Shown here piece after piece: positions 32,977 through 44,149 of a stretch of 64,000 nt of DNA. The DNA lies in assembly GCF_026151205.1 (NCBI RefSeq), contig NC_087080.1:1351879-1415878 (forward strand), written 5' to 3'. Each line of letters starts with the position of its first letter. Positions within the stretch are counted from its first letter, which is position 1. The position numbers were made by a program, and so were the translations under genes. A model generated the notes under the pieces. That model saw only the letters and a program-made list of their open reading frames with translations, did not search any database and was not told the origin of the DNA. The stretch comes from Bolinopsis microptera (lineage: Eukaryota > Ctenophora > Tentaculata > Lobata > Bolinopsidae).

Positions 32977-35037
32977 TCACCGATTTTCTGTCTCAGCTAA
33001 TACTTGATTTGAAAGTTCCCGATCCTCTTGTACTCTTATATGTTCCATCTGTATGACATCTAGATCATTGTTCCCGCTCTGTATGTCTTCACTCCTTGAC
33101 TGAATGAATCTTGCAACGGAAGACATAACTGCAGAGATACTTAACCTGATAAGTCTTTTTACCTCCCCCAACTTTCTGCCTAGGAACTCTGCTAATGTTT
33201 TTTCGTATATCAGCGGGTTGATAACAGAGTTAAGTGGAAGAGCTATCATCGCATACGTCACATACCAGTCAGTAGCATCGAAAAATTCAAGATTATGCAT
33301 ACCGCTTATAACAATGAATGGTACCCAGCAAAGGAAATCAGTCGCAACAATAAGAGTAATTTTATTCTGTATAGACCTATTTTCCCTAACTCTTTCTGGG
33401 TTATGACGCTGTCCTGATCTCCGTGAAGAAATCCTTGTCTGGATATAAATAACTATGTAGCAAACAGAAATGATGATGAAGCAGACTAAGTTCACACCAA
33501 GCATAAGCCAAACTACTGGATCTCCTTTTTGATCAGTTATGTCTGCTATATTTTGTATCGTTTGTCTGATTCTTCTTGCATCGTCACTCCGAACAAAGTA
33601 CTTGAATAAGCAAACACCGTCATTACCATAGAAATGAACTGGACGTCTACTCAAAAGTCCATGTTGCTGAGTGAACATACCGTCCACCTTATCACTGATT
33701 TGTTTCCAGGTTAAATCCATAGTGATGTTACTGTTAGTGGTATTGTAATGTGCTTGAAGAACTTTAACATGTTTCTCTTTGTTGGGGAAGCCAATGAACA
33801 CTTTGTAGGCGGGGTCATAGTACATTCCTTGTACAAAATATTCCTCTAATGAAGGCATTAATGGTGTAACAGCTATAGCTAGTGAAGCAGTGATAATACC
33901 CGTTACCAAGAAACCAACCTTGATGACGGAATTTCTGTTAACAGGGCGTGGAATACTCATTTTCTTGAAAGTGAGCTTGTGCATTCTTATGATACTCAAG
34001 GATGCCATTGCAAAAAGGGACAGTTGTGATCCAACTGTGCTGATGACCCCTAATATGGAGCATGCTGTTCCGGTGTACCATTCGGGTTGATGTCTGCAAA
34101 ACCCGTTCCCATATACAAAACTATCATAGAAAGACAACATAATCAAGTATAATCCAATAAATAGATCCCCTGATCCGATAAGACTGACCATTGCCTTATT
34201 AGTTAACATACTTCTAGTCCCACTATCCTGAAGAGTTTTCAGCCCACAGAATACGGTGTACGAGTTGAAGATCAATGCTAGTACACCCATGACCCAGCAC
34301 AATACTTGCAGTATCCAGTTTTTAAGTATTCTTTTCTCACAAGTGCTATTGCATTCGTCTGAAAGGTCAAAGCAATCATACATACCATCACATACCTGTG
34401 ATAAGGGAATAAACTGATGTTTAGTTGAGTTTAACGTGTTTTCACATATCATACTATTTGAACAGGGTAACTCGTCACTCATGTCCCCGCAATCATTTAC
34501 GAGATCGCACACTTGCTTGTATTCAATACATTGACTATTATTGCATTGGAAATAGTCCTGGTGAAATTGGCCTTCTTTCGATTTTGTAACAAACGTTAGA
34601 AAAGAGTTGTTAGCAAGCGTATATACTCGGTCAGGATATTGTCCAGGACATGAATTGTACAACAATGTTCTGTTTTTATTTAGAGGACATGGGGCATCTG
34701 AACATAGATCCATGCAACTGAGAAACAGGTAATATTCACCAAACAAATATCTGCAATTAACCTTTGAGGTCGGAACGATTAACTCTGACTTTGTAATTCC
34801 GAATACATCAATCCTGGGTAGTATGAATTCTTTTACTTCACAGTTGGAGTCACTGCATACATTTCGCAATCCTCCGTGATAAAAAGCGGTCTTATTGATC
34901 GTTGGGATCAAATCTCTAGCGATCCTACAAACCCCATTCTCTGCACCGTCACCACACGTCTCCACTCCATCACAAAGTTGTTCGAATTGAACGTATGGTT
35001 TATCACCTTTTAGACACAGATAGACGTTATCGCAAGT
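32977..35037 (-). CDS. LDLa-containing rhodopsin-family GPCR, 7TM part
   Basis: An open frame from about 35037 to a stop at 32977. It starts inside an LDL-receptor class A module (CDNVYLCLKG to LCDGVETCGDGAENGVC). Two more LDLa modules follow, each with an acidic Ca-binding motif (CDLVNDCGDMSDELPC; CDGMYDCFDLSDEC). Seven hydrophobic helices run from about residue 217 to 590 of the 662-residue portion beginning at 34965. NSVINPLIY marks TM7; helix 2 has SGDLFIGLYL as in leucine-rich-repeat and relaxin-type receptors. The DRY position reads IIRMHK. The second extracellular loop is unusually long, about 100 residues with several N-glycosylation sites. It resembles GRL101 or relaxin-receptor-like orphans common in invertebrates. 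The ligand is unknown. A frameshift separates it from the ectodomain frame upstream. Confidence 0.85.
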   Translation of the reverse strand, partial: TCDNVYLCLKGDKPYVQFEQLCDGVETCGDGAENGVCRIARDLIPTINKTAFYHGGLRNVCSDSNCEVKEFILPRIDVFGITKSELIVPTSKVNCRYLFGEYYLFLSCMDLCSDAPCPLNKNRTLLYNSCPGQYPDRVYTLANNSFLTFVTKSKEGQFHQDYFQCNNSQCIEYKQVCDLVNDCGDMSDELPCSNSMICENTLNSTKHQFIPLSQVCDGMYDCFDLSDECNSTCEKRILKNWILQVLCWVMGVLALIFNSYTVFCGLKTLQDSGTRSMLTNKAMVSLIGSGDLFIGLYLIMLSFYDSFVYGNGFCRHQPEWYTGTACSILGVISTVGSQLSLFAMASLSIIRMHKLTFKKMSIPRPVNRNSVIKVGFLVTGIITASLAIAVTPLMPSLEEYFVQGMYYDPAYKVFIGFPNKEKHVKVLQAHYNTTNSNITMDLTWKQISDKVDGMFTQQHGLLSRRPVHFYGNDGVCLFKYFVRSDDARRIRQTIQNIADITDQKGDPVVWLMLGVNLVCFIIISVCYIVIYIQTRISSRRSGQRHNPERVRENRSIQNKITLIVATDFLCWVPFIVISGMHNLEFFDATDWYVTYAMIALPLNSVINPLIYEKTLAEFLGRKLGEVKRLIRLSISAVMSSVARFIQSRSEDIQSGNNDLDVIQMEHIRVQEDRELSNQVLAETENR

Positions 35038-36740
35038 TGATCACTTTCTTTAAAACGAGAGGTTATAGTTTGATTGTCACAGAAATAAAAATCCTCAGCC
35101 TGTTCATCTAACCCGTCCATACAATCCAACTGATTGTCCATTATCCAAGAAACTGGTATTCCGAACATATTTATTTCTAAGTTAAACCTACGGACACATT
35201 GAAATTCCTTCGTCATGTATTCACACATGTCATGAAGTTCGTCACTTCCATCAGTACAATCCCACACTCCGTCACACATCCTGTGTTTGTGTAGTCTGCA
35301 ATCAGTGGAAGTAGACGGTGATATACAACTGTTTTGAATGTCATCGTCACATAACTTTACTGGTAACCTAGCCCATTCATCATATTCATAACACTCCATT
35401 TGCTTAGAAACACTCGACAAATACCCATTAATATGACAATACCCCCCTACTCGCTCTATATCAGAACAGTTAGTCTGATCTAGATAGTTGAGACAGTATG
35501 GAAAGATTTGCTTCTGTATATCAAATACTGGGCACCTAGTATAGTTCAATATAGGTACTGTTCTAATCTTGTTATACCACACTTTACGTTGGTAGTGTGT
35601 ACACGTGTGTGGGGTAGTTTCAGTTACTTTACAGTCCTGTTCATCCTCTTCTTTAGCACAGTAATTGTATCCGTTACATATACTATGTACAGGAACATAC
35701 TCCTTCTTCCCCTCATATGTGCAGTTAAATCCGTATTTATACCCGTTACAATCACTTTCATCTATACACTTGTCAGTGTCTTCACATTTATCATTACAGA
35801 GACTAGTTCCAGTGTACTGTTGTGGGTCATGCTTTACAGAACAAACATTATCTACACTACAGTTCTTATCACATCTCTTATATGTGTTATTGCAAAACAA
35901 GCCTCCACACAGCACATCCGTGTTTGTTATTTCTGTGTTGAACCCACATGCCTGATACACGTGGGAATCGTTTTCACACACTGAAGTGACCCTGTCAAAC
36001 CGAGATATTATATCATCACTAAAATCTTCATTTTCAAAGTACACATCAGAGTGGGTACACTTGAAGTTGTATCGTTTTTTCTCTTCATTGAAATACACAT
36101 TTTTCAGAAACCCGCCTACTGTTGTTACTGTACAATTTTCTCCTGATTTTCTCAGTTCGCTTACTATACTGTAGTTTACACAGTTAGAACAAGAGCAGTA
36201 CCTAGCCGTGTTACCACACATACCACCCCACCTGTAACTACAACACGGGTTCTCCCCATCAGGGTTACACTCAGCAGGACTGTTATCAGGGAGGGGATAC
36301 CTACTACCACATCCACCGTCATACCTCCACTTTATCTTACCTCCTGATTCTCTCCAGTCCCTATATATAACACTGTAGTCTATACAGTAATAACAAGAGC
36401 AGTGATCAGCCGTGTTACCACACCGCCACTGACTACAACACGGGTTCTCCCCATCAGGGTCACACTGAGCAGGACTGTTATCAGGGAGGGGATACTGAAT
36501 ACCACATCTACCGTCAGATCTCCACTTTCTCTTACCTCCTGATTCTCTCCAGTCCCTATATATAACACTGTAGTCTACACAGTCAGTACAAGAGCAGTGA
36601 TTAGTCGTGTTACTACACACACCACGCAACCAGTCACTACAACACGGGTACTCCCCGTCAGGGTCACACTGAGCAGGACTGTTATCAGGGAGGCGATAAT
36701 CTCTACCACATTTACCGTCAGATCTCCACTTTCTCTTACC
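35010..36740 (-). CDS. Ectodomain of the same receptor: hevein-like and LDLa repeats
   Basis: The frame is open from about 36740. The 5' edge has a possible acceptor (CTCTATCAG|GA at about 36747), so a signal-peptide exon should lie further upstream. It begins with three or more repeats of about 65 residues with the pattern YPLPDNSPA-x-C-x-PDGE-x-PCCS followed by CxNTxxxCSC, which resembles hevein/chitin-binding type 1 modules. Cys-rich modules follow, including LDLa-like ones (CIDESDCNG; MCDGVWDCTDGSDE; LDCMDGLDE). Coding leaves this frame near 35040 and continues in the next frame as the 7TM part; only one base is out of step and no intron fits. Either a sequence error or a recent inactivating mutation. 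The whole receptor would exceed 1,200 residues. Confidence 0.8.
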   Translation of the reverse strand, partial: GKRKWRSDGKCGRDYRLPDNSPAQCDPDGEYPCCSDWLRGVCSNTTNHCSCTDCVDYSVIYRDWRESGGKRKWRSDGRCGIQYPLPDNSPAQCDPDGENPCCSQWRCGNTADHCSCYYCIDYSVIYRDWRESGGKIKWRYDGGCGSRYPLPDNSPAECNPDGENPCCSYRWGGMCGNTARYCSCSNCVNYSIVSELRKSGENCTVTTVGGFLKNVYFNEEKKRYNFKCTHSDVYFENEDFSDDIISRFDRVTSVCENDSHVYQACGFNTEITNTDVLCGGLFCNNTYKRCDKNCSVDNVCSVKHDPQQYTGTSLCNDKCEDTDKCIDESDCNGYKYGFNCTYEGKKEYVPVHSICNGYNYCAKEEDEQDCKVTETTPHTCTHYQRKVWYNKIRTVPILNYTRCPVFDIQKQIFPYCLNYLDQTNCSDIERVGGYCHINGYLSSVSKQMECYEYDEWARLPVKLCDDDIQNSCISPSTSTDCRLHKHRMCDGVWDCTDGSDELHDMCEYMTKEFQCVRRFNLEINMFGIPVSWIMDNQLDCMDGLDEQAEDFYFCDNQTITSRFKESDQLAITSICV

Positions 36741-36894
36741 TCCTGATAGAGTGAAGTATTGTACACTTAGTACTATTTGTATTGTTTATATTGTCAACAT
36801 ATGTATTGACGTATAACTCATTTAATCATTGTGACTAATTTGTTCTCATATAATGTCGGTGTAGGGGGAAATTCAAACAAACCACTATCAGTAG

Positions 36895-37162
36895 TTAACA
36901 TGGTTACACCACTGCTACTAGTTACCATGGTTACACCACTGCTACTAGTTACCATGGTTACACCACTGCTACTAGTTACCATGGTTACACCACTGCTACT
37001 AGTTACCATGGTAACACCACTGCTAATAGTTACCATGGTTACACCACTGCTACTAGTTACCATGGGTAAACCACTGCTACTAGTTATTATGGTTACACCA
37101 CTGCTACTAGTTACCATGGTTACACCACTGCTACTAGTTACCATGGGTAAACCACTATCACC
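36895..37162. repeat. 27-bp minisatellite, about 10 copies
   Basis: Unit ACCATGGTTACACCACTGCT plus ACTAGTT, upstream of the receptor gene on its strand. Another GTTACC-core array. Confidence 0.94.
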
Positions 37163-39396
37163 TTGTTTAAAAATTTTGATCGGTTTAAAGGACCAGTTAA
37201 CTGAAAAAAAAGTTATCCTCATATTTTGACAGATTGTGACAAATAGCAAACTAAGCAACGAATCGAAATTCCTAAATCTCTAACTGCTCTCTAACGCGTG
37301 TAAATAGCGTTTGTATTATTTTGGCGATGACGTCATAAAGTCCCTTGCGCGCGCAGAGGAGCTCGTGACACTGTATTTTACAGGTAGAAAATGGACATAA
37401 TACAATGTTTTTCCCCGAATAACTCGAAAAGTAAGTAATTTAGGGTACATGTTGCTTCATAAGTTGTATATAAACATGGCCATTCTGCACAATTTGCATA
37501 CATCCAAAAACCTTTAGGGCCTTCATAGCCCAATTTACCAGATACCCATAGTTTTGCATGATTTCTGGAACCGAAAATCAGTTTTTGGCCAATAACTGAA
37601 AAAGTAAGCACTTTAAGGCATATGTTTGTTCGTAAGTCATATATTAATATGCTAATTGCGGTTCTTTTGCACCCTGTCTAAAGACTCTATCACGATCTTA
37701 TCGAAAATGGGCTCAGCACCACGCCCAAAATGGTTTTTGGCGAATTTCTCGAAAAGTAAGGATTTTAGGCCATGTGTTGCTCAATAACTCTATATAAACA
37801 TGCATATGCGGCTTCGTTTAAGCCTATTTTGAAGTCTCTACGACCTTCAGAAGCAAGGGGTCGGTTAAGTTATTGGGTCAATATGGGCGTGGCCCTCCTG
37901 GGTTTTCTCCACGGTCAAAAAAATATCTCCAAACGAAAATCGTTTATTCATACCTTCGGGAAGGTCTGTGCAAAGTTTCGTGAGTATCTGAACATTTGCG
38001 GGTTCATTTCCATAAATGTCCATAAATGACTGGACTACACAACTTTAGAGTTAACTTTAGAGAAACTCATAAGTCATTTATCTCAAATTAAGCTGTTAGT
38101 GTCCATGATCAACCTATGGCGACAATGTTTTACGTGAAATGTAAAAATCAGGAGTAATATAAAAAGTGTATTTTCAGATTAAAGTGCTAGCTCATAGTTT
38201 TAGAATTGTATAGATTAACGTTGGTCGTTTAGCCATCTAACAATCGATCGTGCCGTAATATATGGCCAAAGAATAATAGGGTCTTGGAAATTCTATAGTT
38301 GTTCAGTGGGTCGATTGACTGAACACGTTTGCACTTGGTATTTAAACTTACCAGTAGTTTATTTATGTTATGTACCGATGATAATGCAATTAGGATAACA
38401 ACTAGGTAGGCCGTAAGTCTAATTCAAAACACACCGCACACGCGTACACTCCAATCAGTATTACTATTTGGTAGACCGGGTATTTTGGCGGGAATTCTGT
38501 TCCCATGGCACTGTTCTGATAGAAGCTACTTCTACTAATGGTCCCAGAGGAACGGCCGTAAAGTAGCCAGACTTCTTGTCTCCTATACTGGCTGACACAT
38601 GCCATGCGGACTAAAGTTAGAAATTTCGCTATGCTATAAATATATAATTGCCCTCGGAATTGAACAAACTCCTATTTATCTAGATCCTTTCTAAATTCGT
38701 TAGAGTTTCATGGACTGGGGAAAAATAATCGGTACAGTCTCCCTGCTTGTGTAACTAGCAATAAAAACAATCCAAAATTATCACATATGACATATAAGTT
38801 GTAATAGCAGAAACTTTCTAACCGTACATTCACCCGCCACTGTTCAAGAACCTATATCACTGTTTAAAATCATGACGTGAGCACTGTACATCAAATCAGC
38901 TATTCCTTTAGTTAGGATGATAGCCAAAACTATAAGGATTTTGGAGAACTAGGGAAATAGTCATAATTCTAAAATTTGAGTGAGTTACAGGTGTTTTATT
39001 GACAACGATAAACATTTGCAACGTATATTACGCTATGCCAGCGCGCACTGAGGGACTTTATGACGTCACGACAGAGGCACATATTAGGTGCGGTAAAAAA
39101 ATCGAAATTATGCGGTACCGCACCCGACTATAAAGGTAAAATGTGCGGTAAGGTGCGGTAAGGTGCGGTAAATTTTTACCAATTATGCGGCAAATGTGCG
39201 GCGATTTTTTCGGGAATTGTGCAGTTTTCTTTTGCATTTTCTCAAGGACTTTGGAAATTCTAAACGTATAACCGCCGCTCTTATCAAAAATAGGTCTGTT
39301 TATGTGTTACTGAGGGTGTAGTTCTTTACTAAGACCATGATTGAACCTAATATTGAGATTCAGTTATCTGAGAACAGTGACTTGATCTGGTAGAGA

Positions 39397-39531
39397 TCAG
39401 GAGACAGTTATTTGAAGACACCTCTTGATAGAGTCGATCAGATCCCATGCAGGTATCTTCTGTTTCTTGTGTGGTGAGTTTGATGATGGGTCACTGTCTG
39501 TACCTGTTCGTTTCTTTAGGAAACGGTCCAT
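39397..39531 (-). pseudogene. Possible transposase N-terminal stub
   Basis: From an ATG at 39531 the minus strand reads MDRFLKKRTGTDSDPSSNSP followed by HKKQKIPAWDL, a basic leader like those opening many hAT/BED-finger transposases, and stops after about 44 codons. No BED finger or catalytic domain remains. The assignment is inference from position inside the element and style of sequence. Confidence 0.4.
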
Positions 39532-39639
39532 GACGTTGTGATGTGATAATGATATAGAGTAATCAGATGATGTGGTGAAGTTACGAATGATAACTGATAC
39601 ACTATAATCGAAGTACGGTAACGACGAGGGTTCCATAAC

Positions 39640-40205
39640 GGCCTGGGTCACGGTCCCGAAAGGGCCTGGGTCAGGGTCCCGAAAGGGCCTGGGTAACGGT
39701 CCCGAAAGGGCCTGGGTCACGGTCCCGAAAGGGCCTCGGTCACGTGGCCTAAGCATGAGTTCCAAAAGGGCCTGGGTCAGGGTCCCGAAAGGGCCTGGGT
39801 AACGGTCCCGAAAGGGCCTGGGTCACGGTCCCGAAAGGGCCTCAGTCACGTGGCCTAAGCATGAGTTCCAAAAGGGCCTGGGTCACGGTCCCGAAAGGGC
39901 CTGGGTCAGGGTCCCGAAAGGGCCTGGGTAACGGTCCCGAAAGGGCCTGGGTCACGGTCCCGAAAGGGCCTCGGTCACGTGGTAACCGGGTCACGTGGCC
40001 TAAGTATGAGTTCCAAAAGGGCCTGAGTCACGGTCCCGAAAGGGCCTGGGTCAGGGTCCCGAAAGGGCCTGGGTCAGGGTCCCGAAAGGTCCTGAGTCAC
40101 GTGGTAACTGGGTCACGTGGCCTAGGTATGAGTTCCAAAAGGGCCTGGGTCACGGTCCCGAAAGGGCCTGGGTCAGGGTCCCGAAAGGGCCTGAGTCACT
40201 ATAAA
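39640..40205. repeat. 24-bp minisatellite with higher-order units
   Basis: CCGAAAGGGCCTGGGTCACGGT-type units are punctuated four times by CACGTGGCCTAAGYATGAGT, giving a higher-order period of about 110-135 bp. It lies entirely inside the hAT-like element. Confidence 0.92.
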
Positions 40206-40585
40206 AGGGCCCGACTTTTAACATATTTTGGTTTTTACACTCGAAAATCTTAACGCGAAAATTTCAAAATTATGCGAAATTACGCGGAAAATGCTAGATT
40301 ATGCGGAAATATGCAGATAATTACAAAATGTGCGGAAATGTGCGGAAAACAATAAATTATGCGGAAGTGTGCGGAAAACGGTAAATTGTGCGATCCCGCA
40401 CCCATCGCACCTAATATGTGCCCATGCGTCACGAGGCCACAGCTTATTATTGCAATAACACGCGTTACACGTACGCTAGAGAGTTGGTTCTTTCGGCGAT
40501 ACGATTCTTTACCGGTTTGTCACAGCTGATTTAAATCTTAGCCAAATTGGAGACTACAAATTTTTCAGTTAACTGGTCCTTTAAA

Positions 40586-41389
40586 TGGCAGTTTCAAATA
40601 GATTATTTTCATACAATCTTGTTAACCTGCTTTGAAATACTTTCAATAAAAATAATCTAATCAAATTATGAAATAATTTTGATCTAACAATTGATATCAG
40701 TACATCAGTACAGCCGTGGCCGATAACACTTGATCGAGCATGGAAGTGAAAGAACATAATATTGCTAACCAATAATTTGTCTTTTGTGGCGATCACTACC
40801 GAAGTCTTTCACAGCTCTGGGTGCAGTTCCGTTTTCTGAAACATGAATGATCAACAACTGCGTGTATAAATACGGATTTACAAGGGCGTAGCCAGGACTT
40901 TTGATAGGGGGAGGAGCTCTATCTTAATCAGAATCAATCTGGAGACAGTCATTTCAAGCTTAAGTGTACAAATTAGCAGTAGGCTGGTTCTGATGTTCAA
41001 TTACATTACTAGTGTATAACCCGTGCCTACAGCCGGGACTACAATATCACAGTTGAAATTCAAAGGTATAAAATCGCCTATTATATTCGGAAACACGCAA
41101 TACAATTTCGTAGTTAAAACGGTGCGAAAGTACAAACTCGCTCAGTCCAAGCACACCGCAATTTAGTGCCCTTCGCGTCTCTCTATATCTAAAAGTAATA
41201 CTTGATAGTAATCTTGAGTCAACTGTCAAATTAACCTAATCATATTGCAAATCTGTTATGAAGGGGAGAGAGAACGAGAATGGGAGAAAGTAAAGTGAGA
41301 CACTTTAGAAACACCTTTGCGTCACAAAATGATCAATTATACATTAAACCACTTACCACCGACCCGAATTTTGAAAAATCTTGTTTAAA
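40586..41389. other. Intergenic DNA
   Basis: No exon or repeat recognised. Confidence 0.4.
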
Positions 41390-41930
41390 TTACTCCTCCA
41401 GATCCAGTCTTAACCCTTTAAATTTCGATTGGCAATAATAAATAAGCTTACGTAGCTTCGGAAACATCTGAAAAGAACCTATAAGACTGAGCATCAATTC
41501 TCGCCAATTTTGAAAATTCAAGCAAATGGGGATATTCAAAAAGTTTAGATATCTGTGATCAGATCGACACAATACCGTAGAAATATATTTCGTAAGCTCC
41601 TTAAAACAACTCTTCCAGATCCAGTCTTACCCTTTAATTGGCCATAACCATAGCTGAAGTAACTCAGATATGTCCGATTAGACCTCCTAAACTGGCCTCC
41701 AGCCGACATTTTAAAAATTGAAGCAAATGGAGGTTTTCAAAGGGTGCCAGGATGTCTCTCGACAACATACCGTACAAATTATTTCATACGCCCTAAAATT
41801 ACTTCTCTATGATCTAAGTACCTTACTTTCAATTGGACATATCTCAACAGCAGAAGTACTTCCTGATACTATCGATTAGAACTTATATAAGACTGGCCTC
41901 CAAGCTCCCACATTTTTTCATCAGACTTTA
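41390..41930. repeat. Diverged tandem repeat, about 210 bp x 2.5
   Basis: CTTCCAGATCCAGTCTTACCCTTT-like phrases recur at about 41396, 41611 and 41808, each followed by TTGGCCATA-like and AGCAAATGGGGAT-like segments. Copies are heavily diverged, so it is old. Confidence 0.7.
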
Positions 41931-44149
41931 TTTGCTAAAAAAGTTAAGATTGATAGAAGGTGGTAGTGAAATTGAAGATGGGTAGGTAGGTAGGTAGGTT
42001 TTTTCGGATTAGTGTCACGTGTCACAAAAGGAAACATGCAATCAAACCCTCCTAATGCGTTATTTGAATGCTAATTCTCCGCGTGAAGAGCAGTTCTGGT
42101 ATCGTGCCATGGTTCTATGTTAAACCCTCCGCTACGTATTGCAGGATTTGACGATTGATTGAATTGTACACTCAAATGCGCGGCGCAAGCATACCATATG
42201 AATTATAATGTAATTGATTTGGAATAACAAGCGATTTCCCGGATCTTATAAATGTTTTAAGTAGTTCAAGCTTTTCTTTACCTTGATCAATGATCCTGAT
42301 GCGTACAAACATACTAACTTCTCGTTTTGTTAGTGAGTACTGGTGAAACCCACAGACTTGGCTCCCGATAATGATATTAGTGAATCCGTTAACAGTTTGA
42401 CCAAATATGCTGACGATATTAATGTTGAACATGATTGACGAGTGATTGATTTGTTATACGAAAGGGACATAAATGTAATTATGAGTTTACAATACTACTC
42501 CGGATTTTTACACGACTACCATTTTAATTTAATAAATCTAACACTTTTGTACACTTTTTAAACAACAATTCCTTCATGTAAGATGGCCTATATCTATATC
42601 CTACAAATACGATACTATAGCTATCCCCATGTCTAGTAGATTAGTTAAGTTAGTTAGTTAGGAAGTAAGTTTAGTAAGGTATGTATGTGGAGACGGCCTA
42701 TCCCCGCAAGCCTCTAGTCGGATCCCTAGTGTTCCCCTACCGAGTACCTAAGTAGGAAGTGGAACATCCCTCACGGATAAGTAACGGACCCCAATTAATC
42801 TAGAAGCCTTAGTCCCTAAAACTCCCGCCGATTAATTGCGACCGTTGAACACCCGTAGTGACGAGGCCCAGGTACCGAGTAACCCCCTTTCTATTCCGAT
42901 CTACATCCCTGTATGAAGACGGCTGCCTACCCAAATACCGGAGGGAACCCTCAACACCAAGGGCCCTGTGTACTTAAGTGATAGATACCACAGATTAACA
43001 GCTGACCAATCCCCTAAGAGCTAGGACCACCTCCGAGTAAATTAAGGACAGCAATTCACCTAGACTATAAAGTCGTCTCCACCAATAAGGATAGAAATTC
43101 CCAGAACTCTCGAGCATCCCCGTAATTAAGGAATAGCGGCGTGCCGGACGAGTGGAAACCTCGCGGAGGACAGCATTATAAAGACTCATCAGAAGTCGTT
43201 TCAGCAGAATTATTTTTTATTTCAAAACATTCTAATTTTGATGTCAAAGATGACAGGGATAAGAAATAGTTAATGTGAGATTTTTAGAAGTTTGACATAA
43301 CATACGTGCCAGCACTGTAATCACACGGAAATATCGGTGAAAAAATCCAAAAATCGCCATATTCAGGTGCCCTAAAAACCATGTTTAAAATTGGAGTTAA
43401 AGATCTGAAACTTTGCTGGGCGTCTAGCCGATACCAAATCGACTGTTAAAAAAATTTCGTTTTCAGGAGTCATCGGAAATGGGTTTTCTAGAACCCAGTT
43501 TTACGAACAGTAGTCGGGACATCTATCTATGTATAGGTAACAATAATATATATATATATATCAGGGATAGACGCTTTGCCAATCAATAGATGTGAAATAC
43601 TTGGTGGGGAGGTGAAACACATTTGTTTATTTTAAATAGATGAGCACAATGTTACGGCAGGTTGAGGAGGATGAAACAACATTTTGTATTATAGAAGGCT
43701 TGTAACACATGTAACTCATTCTTGTTACCCCCCTTTGAAGGCCCCCCCCCCCGAATTATTTGCTGAACAACGCGCAAAACATAACCGAGGAAATCGACCT
43801 TCTTATTAACTCATTTTGATGACTGTTTCTGACCTAGAATTGCACGAAAAATCGATTAGCTAGGTTTCAGAACCTATAAACACATCCTCATCCCTCAAAA
43901 TTTGATGTTTTATGGTTGATACGAGCAACAAGCAACATATATTGTTGATCCTTCGGTTCTACTAGTGACCTAGGCATTAAGCTGACCCGACAGATCGAGA
44001 GCGAATCCTCACCTTAACTGATCAAACGGGTACTAACACAAATTTTCAGATATAAAATGTTTTCTTTGCGATACGTTTATTGGGGCCAGCTTGGCAACTT
44101 GAGTGAAGACCATAGTACGAAAACACACAGCAAGGTAAGCAACTCACTT
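41931..44149. other. Intergenic; one possible exon
   Basis: (GGTA)n at 41978-41998 and (TA)n near 43548. On the minus strand, 42432..42286 reads MFNINIVSIFGQTVNGF and on to a donor-like CAAG|GTAAAG, but I could find no partner exon and do not recognise it. 42700-43190 is GC-richer and unexplained. Confidence 0.3.

Larger units (their letters stand above)
39072..40426. mobile_element. hAT-like element, 1,355 bp, nested
   Basis: Exact 8-bp duplication CGTCACGA at 39064-39071 and 40427-40434. Termini CAGAGGCACATATTAGGTGC and the complement of CATGGGCACATATTAGGTGC. Subterminal GTGCGG/CCGCAC and TTATGCGG repeats occur at both ends. The interior is mostly a minisatellite. Confidence 0.88.
37189..40580. 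mobile_element. TTAA-type DNA element (Kolobok or piggyBac style)
   Basis: The termini AGGACCAGTTAACTGAAAAA and their complement are flanked by TTAA on both sides (37185-37188 and 40581-40584). The inverted arms extend about 190 bases and share ACGCGTG and TGACGTCATAAAGTCCCT. The right arm is interrupted by a hAT-like insertion. The inner part has no intact transposase; it holds three diverged copies (near 37425, 37590 and 37745) of a phrase around CTCGAAAAGTAAG. The superfamily call rests on TSD and termini only. Confidence 0.75.
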
